DNA of 16,952 nucleotides from CAJBIL01 sp044359525 (GTDB lineage: Bacteria > Pseudomonadota > Gammaproteobacteria > Burkholderiales > Rhodocyclaceae): positions 1-16,952 of the forward strand of contig JBIKLY010000075.1 in NCBI GenBank assembly GCA_044359525.1. Reading direction: 5' to 3'. The notes below the pieces were generated by a model, which saw only the letters and a list, made by a program, of their open reading frames with translations, did no database searches and was not told the origin of the DNA. This document shows positions 6,662 through 14,114 of the stretch, one piece after another (position 1 is the first letter of the stretch; each line of letters starts with the position of its first letter). The position numbers were made by a program, and so were the translations under genes.

Positions 6662-7810
6662 TCAGCGCACCTGCGACAGTAGGCCGGCGCCCTCAGTCAC
6701 CACACGGTCACCGTCATGCAGGCCGTCGATGATGGCGACGCTGCCTGCGTCCAGCGACTGCTGGCGCACCCGGCGGGCAACAAAACGTTCAGCCTCGGTG
6801 TGCACCCAGACGATCATTTCGCCCGAGCTGGATTTTGTCAGTGCCGAACGCGATACGGCGGCGCCTTTGATTTCGCGTGCCGTGCGCACGATCACCTTCA
6901 TGGGCTGACCAACGGCGACCATCGAGTTGGGCGTAACGATGCGAAAGAGCAGCGGCAGCGCCTGTTCGCGTAGCTGTCGGCCGGCACCGACGAATTTGAG
7001 TTCCAGTGCCGTTTGTTCGGCCAGTGCGCTGGCCGAAACCAGTGTCGCACCGATACTGGCATCGTAGGCCAGCGCCTCGACTGCGAGTCGGGTCGGATCA
7101 ACAATTTCGAAGAGATTTTCCTTGGCATCGACCACCTGACCGGCGACCAGGCTGGTTGCGCTGATGACGCCCGCCGCTGGCGCCCGCAGGGGTTCGGCCG
7201 TGTCGATGCTGGCACTGATGGCGGCGCGGCGCTTCTGCAGTGAGTTGCGCTCAATGCGTGCCGCCTCGATCTCCTTTTGCGGTATTGCCCCCTCAAGCTG
7301 CTCGAAACGTCGAACGCGCGCATCGGCGATGCTCAGCTGGGCCTCCAGCTCGGCCAGTTGCGATTTCTGGTTGCCACGCTCGATGGCGCTGCTGACCGGG
7401 TGCAGGTAGGCCAGCACCTCGCCCTTGGCGACTTTACGCCCAGGTAGCGGCATGCCTCGCGGGCCGGGGACGATGCTGCCGGCGAAGGTTGCCTGGACAC
7501 GGCCACCGGTTTCGGGGTCGGCGATGACTTGGCCATTGAGCTCGACGCTTGCGGCAAGATCACCGATTTTAGTCGGCTGGGTGCGAATTCCCAGTTGCCG
7601 CTGCACCGACTTTGGGACGAAGAGGCTACCGTCAGCCAGACGTTGTGGCGCGGTAGAAACGCCCGTTGCGGTCGACGCGATGTCGGGTGCTTTCTTGTTG
7701 TCCTGACTGTGATCCTCGCCTCCGTGAGCAAACGCGGCGTTCGCCACAAAATTCAGCGTCATTGCGACAACCATCAGACGTAAATTCATTTTTCGCATGT
7801 TCAGATTCAT
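6662..7810 (-). CDS. czcB: CzcB-type periplasmic adaptor (membrane fusion protein)
   Basis: A 382-residue RND adaptor that links the inner-membrane pump to the outer-membrane channel. The N-terminal signal sequence ends near ANAAFA, and the mature protein would begin HGGEDHSQDNKK, a His/acid-rich segment that could bind metal. Next come a barrel/lipoyl half (ASVELNGQVIADPETGGRV, PLPGRKVAKGEVLAYL), an alpha-hairpin of about 60-70 residues (IERGNQKSQLAELEAQLSIA to LQKRRAAISASID), the second lipoyl half (LRAPAAGVISATSLVAGQVV) and beta-barrel and membrane-proximal domains ending GLHDGDRVVTEGAGLLSQVR. The ATG at 7810 was chosen because it overlaps the upstream gene's stop as ATGA. The longer in-frame start at 7891 would lie inside the upstream gene and spoil the signal peptide. 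The stop is 1 base before the pump start. Confidence 0.9.
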   Translation of the reverse strand: MNLNMRKMNLRLMVVAMTLNFVANAAFAHGGEDHSQDNKKAPDIASTATGVSTAPQRLADGSLFVPKSVQRQLGIRTQPTKIGDLAASVELNGQVIADPETGGRVQATFAGSIVPGPRGMPLPGRKVAKGEVLAYLHPVSSAIERGNQKSQLAELEAQLSIADARVRRFEQLEGAIPQKEIEAARIERNSLQKRRAAISASIDTAEPLRAPAAGVISATSLVAGQVVDAKENLFEIVDPTRLAVEALAYDASIGATLVSASALAEQTALELKFVGAGRQLREQALPLLFRIVTPNSMVAVGQPMKVIVRTAREIKGAAVSRSALTKSSSGEMIVWVHTEAERFVARRVRQQSLDAGSVAIIDGLHDGDRVVTEGAGLLSQVR

Positions 7811-8334
7811 TTTCTCTGTCTTTTGCGGCGCGCAGCGAGCAAAGCGGCACCGGTAAGTAGCATTAGCGCGGCAACAATCCAGACGGCCCATTCGCTCCAG
7901 CCATGCACATGCGCCTCGCCCGAAACCGGCAAGGAAGTGTCAAGCGTTACGGTAAGCAAGTCGGCGCTGTCATCGGTTTCGATGGCGATGGTCAACGGAT
8001 GCCGGGCAGCTGGAATCGCTGCGGCAAGTTCCATCCTGTAGGTACCGGGAGCGGATTCACTGGCGACACCCTTGAGCCCCGCCCCATCAATTTCGATTTT
8101 GGCCTTGCTCACTGGCGCGTTGCTGGCGAAGTGATCGACATAGATCACCAGTTGCTTGCCTTCGACGACGGCGACAACTTCAAATTCCTCTGTCGCGGCC
8201 GTTGCACGAGGTGCGTTTGCGATTGTCGGAACAGGGCTTGGTGCCGCGTGACTGTGACCATCACTACTGTCGCCGCCAGCCTGGGCGGGTAGCGCAACAA
8301 GCAGGGCCAGAAAAAATATTCCTGCTTGCTTCAC
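7807..8334 (-). CDS. Small periplasmic protein with C-terminal membrane anchor, in the metal-efflux operon
   Basis: No named family is recognised with certainty. The 175-residue protein begins with a signal peptide (KQAGIFFLALLVALPAQA), then the His-containing GGDSSDGHSHAAPSP. A probable beta-sandwich domain follows (about residues 48-135, EEFEVVAVVEGKQLVIYVDH, VSKAKIEIDGAGLKG, APGTYRMELAA). The pattern resembles YtkA/FixH-type or other Ig-like periplasmic domains, but this is only a resemblance. Next is EAHVHGWSEW, one transmembrane helix (AVWIVAALMLLTGAALLAA) and a basic tail RRKRQRK, so the domain should face the periplasm. It starts with GTG, overlapping the upstream stop as GTGA, and ends overlapping the adaptor's ATG as ATGA, so its production is tied to both neighbours. 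A metal-binding or pump-assembly role is inferred. Confidence 0.82.
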   Translation of the reverse strand: MKQAGIFFLALLVALPAQAGGDSSDGHSHAAPSPVPTIANAPRATAATEEFEVVAVVEGKQLVIYVDHFASNAPVSKAKIEIDGAGLKGVASESAPGTYRMELAAAIPAARHPLTIAIETDDSADLLTVTLDTSLPVSGEAHVHGWSEWAVWIVAALMLLTGAALLAARRKRQRK

Positions 8335-9581
8335 GGCAATACTCCAAGGGTTTGATTCAAGCGCGATATGGCGGCGGCGCGCGCCACGCGCTGGCGCGCA
8401 AAAAAGGCTTCAGCGTCGTAGGCTGCGGCACGAATGCGCAGCAGTGTCGCGACATCGGATTCGCCCAATTTGAAGGATTTTTCAGACAGCTGAAGATTGT
8501 CCGCAGACAGCTCACGACGCTCCTCGGCCATCGTGAACTGCCGCTCAGCCGCCTGCAACGCGCGCTGGGCCCGTTCTGTTTCAAGCTGCAGGTGGGCTTG
8601 CGCACGCTGCATTTCGGCGTCGACCTGGTCGGCATCAGCCTGTGCCGAAGAACGTTCGCGACGTACTTGCGGGCCCGAAGAAAATGGGATTTTCAAGCGG
8701 ATGCCGACACTGTTGTCAAAAGACGTGATGTTGTCATCGCGCTCGCGCACGAAGCGCAAGGATAGCTCCGGTGCAGCTCGGCGCGATTCGTCGACGACCT
8801 TCACGCGGGCCTGAGCGCTACGTGCGGCAGCCGCGGCGGCCGCGAGTTGCGGATGCATCCGGGCGTCATCCTGCGCAGCCAGTGCGCTGCGCCGGGCGGC
8901 TGGCATTTCCTCGCTGATCATGGTTGGCGCAGTCGCGCCGGTCAACACGCGAAAGGACTGCTCAACCTGAATCAGTGTCGCTTCCGCCTCGATTGATTCA
9001 GCCTCTGCCGTGCGCGTTTCCATCTGTGCCAGATTGGCGTCAATGCGCGACAGCTCACCTGCCTTATAGCGACGCTGCACATCGGTCTGCAGCGAGCGCG
9101 CCGTCGTCAGACGCTGTTCTGCCAGTGTTCTGGCACTGCGCGCCGCAGCCAGCGACCACCAGATTTCGCGCAGTTCACCCGCCAACGCCCAGCGCAATGC
9201 AGCACGCTTTGCCGCCGCTTCATCGACGAGGCTTGTCGCCTCGGCTTCGCGTGCCAATTTTTGCCCTGGTAGCCACAAGGGTGTCGCCAACTCCAGTTCA
9301 TACTCCTGTTTTCCGCGATCACTGTTGAACCTGTCGTTACGGTTACCAAGACTCAGCGAACCGGGTTCAGGCGTCAGGCCGGCAGCAATTTCCTGCGCAG
9401 CACGGGCAGCGGCCTGGCGGGCATCCAGCGCAGCGGCTGGCGGATGCAGACGCCAGGCTTGTTCCAACGCGGTAGCCAGGCCAGACTGCGGCGCAGGCAG
9501 ATCGGCAGCCAAACCCGGCAGACTCAACGTCAGTCCGCTCAGGCAAACGGCCAGCGATCGTTTCCAGCAAGCAAGCGTCAT
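8331..9581 (-). CDS. czcC: TolC/CzcC-family outer membrane efflux protein
   Basis: A protein of about 416 residues with a signal peptide (CWKRSLAVCLSGLTLSLPGL then AA) and the two repeated OEP domains of TolC-like channels: long, Ala/Glu/Arg-rich coiled helices (for example AEQRLTTARSLQTDVQRRYK and LQAAERQFTMAEERREL), each with outer-membrane beta strands (QEYELELATPLWLPGQK; SVGIRLKIPFSSGPQVRRE). Length and pattern match the CzcC branch. It is the first gene of the operon and would form the exit channel for the CzcAB pump. The ATG at 9581 is preferred because AAGGG lies 7 bases upstream; the in-frame ATG two codons earlier (9587) is too close to that site. The symbol reflects the operon role, since the exported metal is unknown. 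Confidence 0.88.
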   Translation of the reverse strand: MTLACWKRSLAVCLSGLTLSLPGLAADLPAPQSGLATALEQAWRLHPPAAALDARQAAARAAQEIAAGLTPEPGSLSLGNRNDRFNSDRGKQEYELELATPLWLPGQKLAREAEATSLVDEAAAKRAALRWALAGELREIWWSLAAARSARTLAEQRLTTARSLQTDVQRRYKAGELSRIDANLAQMETRTAEAESIEAEATLIQVEQSFRVLTGATAPTMISEEMPAARRSALAAQDDARMHPQLAAAAAAARSAQARVKVVDESRRAAPELSLRFVRERDDNITSFDNSVGIRLKIPFSSGPQVRRERSSAQADADQVDAEMQRAQAHLQLETERAQRALQAAERQFTMAEERRELSADNLQLSEKSFKLGESDVATLLRIRAAAYDAEAFFARQRVARAAAISRLNQTLGVLP

Positions 9582-9741
9582 CTCCATTCCCTTTGTTCAG
9601 TGACTGGCAAAGATGCGGCCTGATCCGTCACGGCTTGTATGAAAATGGCAAAAAAAGATGCATCGGCTTCATGGCAGGCTTTCGTTCAATCAGGTGTAGC
9701 CAGTATTCTGCAAACATCATCCGCACCGTAAGCTGACGCGC

Positions 9742-9761
9742 AGATTACATTTCTGTAATCT
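9742..9761. promoter_or_regulatory. Probable binding palindrome for the metal response regulator
   Basis: A perfect 8-bp inverted repeat, AGATTACA (9742-9749) and TGTAATCT (9754-9761), spaced by TTTC. It lies in the 239-base divergent region between the efflux operon and the regulator pair. CusR/CopR/CzcR-type regulators are known to bind palindromes with TTACA...TGTAA-like half-sites, so this is the best candidate operator. A weak -10 (AATACT, 9707-9702, - strand) for the efflux operon lies downstream with no good -35, as expected for an activator-dependent promoter. The palindrome is seen; the function is inferred. Confidence 0.6.
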
Positions 9762-9808
9762 TCACTCACCGTCAACGCCGCGAGCGCACAATTGCGACAT
9801 CGGCAAAC

Positions 9809-9814
9809 AGGGAG
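9809..9814 (+). promoter_or_regulatory. Ribosome binding site of the response regulator gene
   Basis: AGGGAG, 6 bases before the ATG at 9821. It favours that ATG over the in-frame GTG directly before it (9818). Confidence 0.65.
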
Positions 9815-9820
9815 CAGGTG

Positions 9821-10501
9821 ATGAAAATTCTGGTCGTTGAGGATGAGTCGAAAACCGGCGACTACCTCAAGCAGGGACTGGTCGAAGCAGGCTTCATCGT
9901 CGATCTGGCGCGCAATGGTATAGATGGGCTGCATCACGGCGAAAGCGGCGAATATGACCTGGCAATTCTTGATGTGATGCTGCCTGGTCTCAATGGCTGG
10001 CAGGTGCTGGCCGGGATACGTCGCGTCGGGAACGAGATGCCGATACTGTTTCTGACGGCGCGCGACCAAGTGGAAGACCGGGTAAAAGGTCTGGAGTTGG
10101 GCGCCGACGACTACCTGGTGAAACCCTTTGCCTTCGCCGAACTGCTGGCCCGTGTGCGCACCTTGCTGCGCCGGGGGAGCCGCATCAAGGAGCCTGAGCA
10201 GATCCGCGTGGCCAATCTGGAGCTTGATCTGCTGCGCCGCCGCGTAACGCGTAATGGCCAGCGCATCGACCTGACGGCCAAGGAATTCGCACTGCTCGAG
10301 TTGCTGCTGCGGCGCAAAGGCGAGGTCTTGCCGCGCTCGCTGATCGCCTCGCAAATCTGGGACATGAATTTTGACAGCGACACCAACGTGATCGATGTCG
10401 CTGTGCGCCGGCTACGCGCCAAGATTGATGATGATTTTGAACCCAAACTTATCCGCACGGTGCGCGGCATGGGCTATGTACTGGAGGCGGTTGCCGAATG
10501 A
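9821..10501 (+). CDS. Heavy-metal response regulator, OmpR/CusR family
   Basis: A 226-residue transcription factor. The receiver domain (residues 1-115) has E7/D8, phospho-acceptor D51 (AILDVMLPGLNGW), T79 and K101 (YLVKPF), so all phosphorylation residues are present. The C-terminal winged-helix DNA-binding domain (about 125-226) includes LTAKEFALLELLLRRKGEVL, VIDVAVRRLRAKIDD and the closing RTVRGMGYVLE. The opening MKILVVEDESKTGDYLKQGL is characteristic of the CusR/CopR/CzcR/IrlR heavy-metal regulators. It is divergent from the efflux operon and overlaps the kinase gene by ATGA. Expected role: when phosphorylated by the kinase, bind the palindrome at 9742-9761 and activate the pump genes and possibly itself. 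The symbol is left blank because cusR, copR and czcR cannot be told apart here. Confidence 0.93.
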   Translation: MKILVVEDESKTGDYLKQGLVEAGFIVDLARNGIDGLHHGESGEYDLAILDVMLPGLNGWQVLAGIRRVGNEMPILFLTARDQVEDRVKGLELGADDYLVKPFAFAELLARVRTLLRRGSRIKEPEQIRVANLELDLLRRRVTRNGQRIDLTAKEFALLELLLRRKGEVLPRSLIASQIWDMNFDSDTNVIDVAVRRLRAKIDDDFEPKLIRTVRGMGYVLEAVAE

Positions 10502-11892
10502 TTCGTGGACGCAGGTCGATCCGTTTTCGCCTGACGCTGCTGTTCGCAGCGATCTCGACGACGATACTGCTGGCATTGGGTATATTGATCGGCGAAGCAG
10601 TCGAAAGGCACTTTGTCGAGCAGGATATGGCGTTGCTAAGCGGCAAACTGCATCTTGTCGGCCATCTGCTGGAAAAAGTGCAAACACCTACCGATCTCGA
10701 TACGCTGCCGGTGCAACTTGAAGACTCGCTGGTTGGACATCACGGCTTTGCCATGCTGGTGCGCGCAGCCGACGGCGGGACGCTGTTTGCCACCGATGCT
10801 ACCGGATTCCCCCCTTCGGTGTTGGCTCGCCACACCATCCAGACACCACCGCGGCCACAGGTCTGGCAGCTGAAAACACCGTCCGGCGAACAGCCCTTGC
10901 GCGGCATCGCCGCCCTGCTACCCACTGGCATCGCCGACCGGCCACCATTACTCGTCGCGGTGGCCGTTGATATTACGCATCATGAACATTTCATGAGTTC
11001 GTTTCGACGCACGCTATGGCTGTTCGTAGCCATAGCAGTTGCGCTCGCCGGCCTGCTCGGCTGGATTGCTGTCGGCCGCGGACTGGCGCCGCTACAAGCC
11101 ATCCGTCAAGGTGCGGCGGGGGTGACCGCCAACAGGCTCGATTATCGACTGGCACTCGAGGCAGTTCCCGTTGAGCTGGCCGACCTCGCGGGAACCCTGA
11201 ATGACATGCTCGCCCGTCTTGAAGAATCATTTCAAAGGCTGAAGGATTTTTCCTCCGATCTGGCGCACGAACTACGCACGCCGATCAGCAATCTGATGAC
11301 CGAAACCCAGGTAGCGCTGACCCGCGCGCGCAGCGCCGACGAGTATCGCGAAGTACTGGCCTCCAACGCCGAAGAACACGAACGTCTGGCACGCATGATC
11401 AGCGACATGCTGTTCCTCGCGCAGGCCGACAACGGCCTGATCGTCCCCAATCGCAAACCAGTCGATCTCGCGGCAGAAGTACGCGAACTGTTCGATTTTT
11501 TCGATGCGCTGGCCGAAGAGAAAATGCTCCATCTTTCACTCACCGGTAGTGGACAGGTACTGGGCGACAAGCTGATGCTGCGGCGCGCGCTGGCCAACCT
11601 GCTCGCCAATGCAATTCGCCATAGCCCGCCGGGCGGCAGCATTCAGGTCGACATTGCGAAGAAAAGTAGCGGCACAACGCTGACGATGGAAAACAGCGGC
11701 GAACCAATCCCTCCCGAGCACCTGCCGCGGATATTCGATCGTTTCTACCGTACCGATCCGTCGCGTCACCGCCACGGCGAGGGCGCCGGACTGGGACTGG
11801 CCATCACCCGCTCAATCATCCGCGCGCACGGCGGAGAAATTTCGGCGCGTTGCGCGATGAATCGCGTTTGTTTCGAGATCCAGATGACCTGA
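10498..11892 (+). CDS. Heavy-metal sensor histidine kinase (CusS/CopS/CzcS type)
   Basis: A 464-residue membrane kinase. TM1 lies near residues 11-31, a periplasmic sensor near 32-170, TM2 near 172-192, then a HAMP linker (PLQAIRQGAAGVTANRLDYR) and an H-box with phospho-acceptor H257 in DLAHELRTPISNL. The N-box includes N371 (LANLLANAIRHSP), followed by the F-box (IFDRFYRTDPSRHRHGEGAG) and G-box (GLGLAITRSIIRAHGG). The closely spaced H161, H162 and H164 in DITHHEHF, just before TM2, match the position of metal-sensing histidines in this family. The start overlaps the regulator stop (ATGA). It would autophosphorylate on periplasmic metal excess and pass phosphate to D51 of the partner regulator. 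The C-terminal tail is short but the catalytic domain is complete. Confidence 0.93.
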   Translation: MIRGRRSIRFRLTLLFAAISTTILLALGILIGEAVERHFVEQDMALLSGKLHLVGHLLEKVQTPTDLDTLPVQLEDSLVGHHGFAMLVRAADGGTLFATDATGFPPSVLARHTIQTPPRPQVWQLKTPSGEQPLRGIAALLPTGIADRPPLLVAVAVDITHHEHFMSSFRRTLWLFVAIAVALAGLLGWIAVGRGLAPLQAIRQGAAGVTANRLDYRLALEAVPVELADLAGTLNDMLARLEESFQRLKDFSSDLAHELRTPISNLMTETQVALTRARSADEYREVLASNAEEHERLARMISDMLFLAQADNGLIVPNRKPVDLAAEVRELFDFFDALAEEKMLHLSLTGSGQVLGDKLMLRRALANLLANAIRHSPPGGSIQVDIAKKSSGTTLTMENSGEPIPPEHLPRIFDRFYRTDPSRHRHGEGAGLGLAITRSIIRAHGGEISARCAMNRVCFEIQMT

Positions 11893-12051
11893 AAGACTGA
11901 AACAATGCCAGGACCTTTGCTGCAGCCCCCCAAAGTCTGCGCTCGGAATGTTTTGACAAATCTTGGGTTTACAATCGCTTAACACTTCTGGTATCGGGCA
12001 AAAGAGCGGAGCATACTTGGCCCACACATCCAAAACAGCGGAGAAAGAAAA

Positions 12052-13170
12052 ATGCGCATCGGCGTTCCCGGCGAAGTCAAATCCAGCGAGTTCCGCGTCG
12101 GGCTGGTTCCCGCTTCAGTACGAGACTTGACCGCTGCCGGTCACGACGTTCTGGTGCAATCCGGCGCTGGCGCACGCATCGGCTTTTCCGACGCCGACTA
12201 CGCAGCAGCTGGTGCCCGCATTGTCAGCAGCGCGGCTGATGCCTGGGCAGCCGAACTGGTCGTCAAGGTAAAGGAACCGCAGGCGGCTGAATTTGCTTTC
12301 CTGCGGCCTGATCAACTGCTCTTCACCTACCTGCACCTTGCCCCCGATCCGCAACAGGCCGAAGCCCTTCTTCATTCACACTGTGTCGCCATCGCCTACG
12401 AGACGGTGACCGACCGTGATGGCCGTTTGCCGCTGCTGGCGCCGATGTCGGCGGTGGCCGGACGCATGGCGGTGCAGGCCGGTGCGCACTTTCTCGAAAT
12501 CACGCATGGTGGCCGTGGCGTCTTGCTCGGCGGCGTTCCCGGCGTCGCACCGGGAAAGGTGACCGTTCTTGGCGCCGGCACGGTCGGCGCACACGCGGTA
12601 CGAATGGCCGTTGGCCTCGGTGCCGAAGTAACCGTCATTGACCGCGCACTCGACCGGCTCGATGCGCTCGACCGCGAATATCACGGGCAAGTTCGCACCC
12701 TGATGGCGAGTACCGGAGCGGTCGAGGAGTCCGTCTACAGCGCTGATCTGATCATCGGCGCGGTGCTGCTGCCAGGCGCCGCTGCACCGAAACTGATCAC
12801 CCGCGCATTGCTCAAAAAAATGCAGAACGGCGCGGTCATTGTCGACGTGGCCATCGATCAGGGCGGCTGTTGCGAAACATCACGGGCAACCACGCACAGC
12901 GACCCGGTGTTCATCGAAGAGGGCGTGGTGCATTACTGCGTCGCCAACATGCCCGGCGCTGTGCCACGTACCTCAACGCTGGCGCTGAATAATGCCACCC
13001 TGCCCTATCTGCGGGCGCTGGCTGACAAGGGCTGGCAGCAGGCCTTGCGCGACGACGCGGGGCTGGCCGCCGGCCTGAATGTCTGCGCCGGGCAGATCAC
13101 GCATGCAGCCGTCGCTGCGGCGCTGGGCAGGGACTTTGAACCGGCAGCGAGTTTTATCGCCGCCGCTTAG
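12052..13170 (+). CDS. ald: Alanine dehydrogenase
   Basis: A 372-residue NAD-dependent enzyme for the reversible oxidative deamination of L-alanine to pyruvate and ammonia, acting as a cytoplasmic oligomer. Family hallmarks: MRIGVPGEVKSSEFRVGLVP at the N-terminus with substrate-binding R15, K74 in VKVKEP, catalytic H95 in TYLHLAPD, the Rossmann loop VLGAGTVGAHAVRMA, VDVAIDQGGCCETSR with the catalytic Asp, and VANMPGAVPRTST near the end. Length is normal (about 370). GGAG (12040-12043) lies 8 bases before the ATG. The 159 bases upstream show no clear promoter or hairpin beyond an isolated TTGACA and TACAAT. No Lrp/AldR-type regulator is adjacent. It converges on rlmB with a 2-base gap and no terminator between them. 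Confidence 0.96.
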   Translation: MRIGVPGEVKSSEFRVGLVPASVRDLTAAGHDVLVQSGAGARIGFSDADYAAAGARIVSSAADAWAAELVVKVKEPQAAEFAFLRPDQLLFTYLHLAPDPQQAEALLHSHCVAIAYETVTDRDGRLPLLAPMSAVAGRMAVQAGAHFLEITHGGRGVLLGGVPGVAPGKVTVLGAGTVGAHAVRMAVGLGAEVTVIDRALDRLDALDREYHGQVRTLMASTGAVEESVYSADLIIGAVLLPGAAAPKLITRALLKKMQNGAVIVDVAIDQGGCCETSRATTHSDPVFIEEGVVHYCVANMPGAVPRTSTLALNNATLPYLRALADKGWQQALRDDAGLAAGLNVCAGQITHAAVAAALGRDFEPAASFIAAA

Positions 13171-13172
13171 AT

Positions 13173-13913
13173 TCAGTTGCCGCGACGGCGACGCGCTTCA
13201 TAAAGGCACACGCCAGTTGCGACTGAAACGTTCAGGCTCTGCACCGACCCGAGCATCGGAATACTGACCAGCTGATCGCAAGTCTCGCGCGTCAGGCGGC
13301 GTATCCCGTCGCCCTCGGCACCGAGTACCCAAGCGGTCGCTACAGGCCACTGGGCGGTGTAAAGATCTTCAGTACCTTCACCGACATCGGTACCGACCAC
13401 CCAGATCTCACGTTCCTTCAACTCGCGCAAGGTACGCGCCAGGTTGGTCACCGTGATGTAAGGCACCGTCTCGGCGGCGCCACTGGCAACCTTCACCGCA
13501 GTTTGCGTCAACCCCACAGCCCGGTCCTTGGGTGCAATAACCGCATGCGCGCCCACCGCATCGGCCACACGCAGGCAGGCGCCGAGGTTGTGCGGGTCCT
13601 GGATGCCGTCGAGCACCAGCAAGAAAGCCGGTTCTTCCAGCGTATCGAGCACATCGTCAAGACCGACGTAGCGCTGCGTGGCGTCGACATGCGCGATCAC
13701 GCCCTGATGCTGCGCGCCCGGTGCCATCGCCGCCAAACGCGCCGAATCGACCGGTACTACGCGCAGTTTGGCGAATTCGGCATGCTTGATCAGGTCGCGC
13801 ATGCGAGCATCGCTACGCCCGGCATCGACATAGATTTCACGTACGGCGCCTGGATCATGGCGAAGTTTTGCGAGGATCGAATGAAAACCGAATATCGAGC
13901 GCGAATGGGACAT
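13173..13913 (-). CDS. rlmB: 23S rRNA 2'-O-methyltransferase RlmB (TrmH/SpoU family)
   Basis: A 246-residue SPOUT methyltransferase that uses S-adenosylmethionine to methylate the 2'-OH of G2251 in the 23S rRNA P loop. An N-terminal L30e-like substrate-binding domain (about residues 5-80, SIFGFHSILAKLRHD) is followed by the SpoU domain with motif 1 (LDGIQDPHNLGACLR), motif 2 (WVLGAEGDGIRRLTRETCD then QLVSIPMLG) and motif 3 (SLNVSVATGVCLYE), the knot that binds SAM. Length matches the family. The ATG at 13913 was preferred; a TTG two codons earlier (13919) is possible. No Shine-Dalgarno sequence is evident. In many proteobacteria it follows rnr directly in the same operon. Here a cyclase gene on the other strand separates them, and rlmB has its own candidate promoter. 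Confidence 0.95.
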   Translation of the reverse strand: MSHSRSIFGFHSILAKLRHDPGAVREIYVDAGRSDARMRDLIKHAEFAKLRVVPVDSARLAAMAPGAQHQGVIAHVDATQRYVGLDDVLDTLEEPAFLLVLDGIQDPHNLGACLRVADAVGAHAVIAPKDRAVGLTQTAVKVASGAAETVPYITVTNLARTLRELKEREIWVVGTDVGEGTEDLYTAQWPVATAWVLGAEGDGIRRLTRETCDQLVSIPMLGSVQSLNVSVATGVCLYEARRRRGN

Positions 13914-13943
13914 GAGCAAAAACCGAAAAACGAAGAGGCTGCG

Positions 13944-13972
13944 ATTCTAACAGTTCGACCCCGCACTGTCGG
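13944..13972 (-). promoter_or_regulatory. Candidate sigma70 promoter of rlmB
   Basis: On the - strand, CCGACA (13972-13967, 4/6 to the -35 consensus) and TAGAAT (13949-13944, 5/6 to the -10) are separated by exactly 17 bases. Transcription would start about 25 bases before the ATG. This would let rlmB be expressed without rnr. Confidence 0.5.
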
Positions 13973-14028
13973 TGCTGTCAGCGATCATGATCAAAGCGAG
14001 CGGATTATTTACCCGGCAGGTTTTCAAA

Positions 14029-14057
14029 TTGACAGCCCGCCACCCGCAGCGTATGTT
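14029..14057 (+). promoter_or_regulatory. Candidate sigma70 promoter of the diguanylate cyclase gene
   Basis: A perfect -35 TTGACA (14029-14034) and TATGTT (14052-14057, 4/6 to the -10) are spaced by 17 bases. Transcription would start about 50 bases before the ATG at 14115. It is divergent from the rlmB promoter. Confidence 0.55.
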
Positions 14058-14114
14058 CCATCCGCATATAGAAAAAAACTGATATTCCGAACGCGGGGTG
14101 GCGAAAAAACGAAC

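Noticed and set aside
7811..7891. Longer N-terminus for the adaptor
   Set aside because: It would add 27 Cys/Arg-rich residues before a good signal peptide and lies inside the preceding gene; the ATGA overlap at 7810 is the natural start.
8676..8697. GAAGAAAATGGGATTTTC in the outer membrane factor gene, similar to the edge of the palindrome at 5085
   Set aside because: No inverted partner or core sequence is present; both stretches encode a PFSSG peptide by chance or by ordinary coding constraints.
11953..11975. TTGACA followed by TACAAT before ald, as a promoter
   Set aside because: The two boxes are only 11 bases apart, too close to work together, and neither has a good partner at 16-18 bases; the real ald promoter is not clear.
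13983..13992. GATCATGATC palindrome between rlmB and the cyclase gene
   Set aside because: A short self-complementary 10-mer with no half-site structure or family match; likely chance.
13503..14114. Open frame that would extend the diguanylate cyclase by about 204 residues upstream
   Set aside because: Most of it lies antisense to rlmB, shows no domain-like pattern, and would place the good TTGACA/TATGTT promoter inside the gene.
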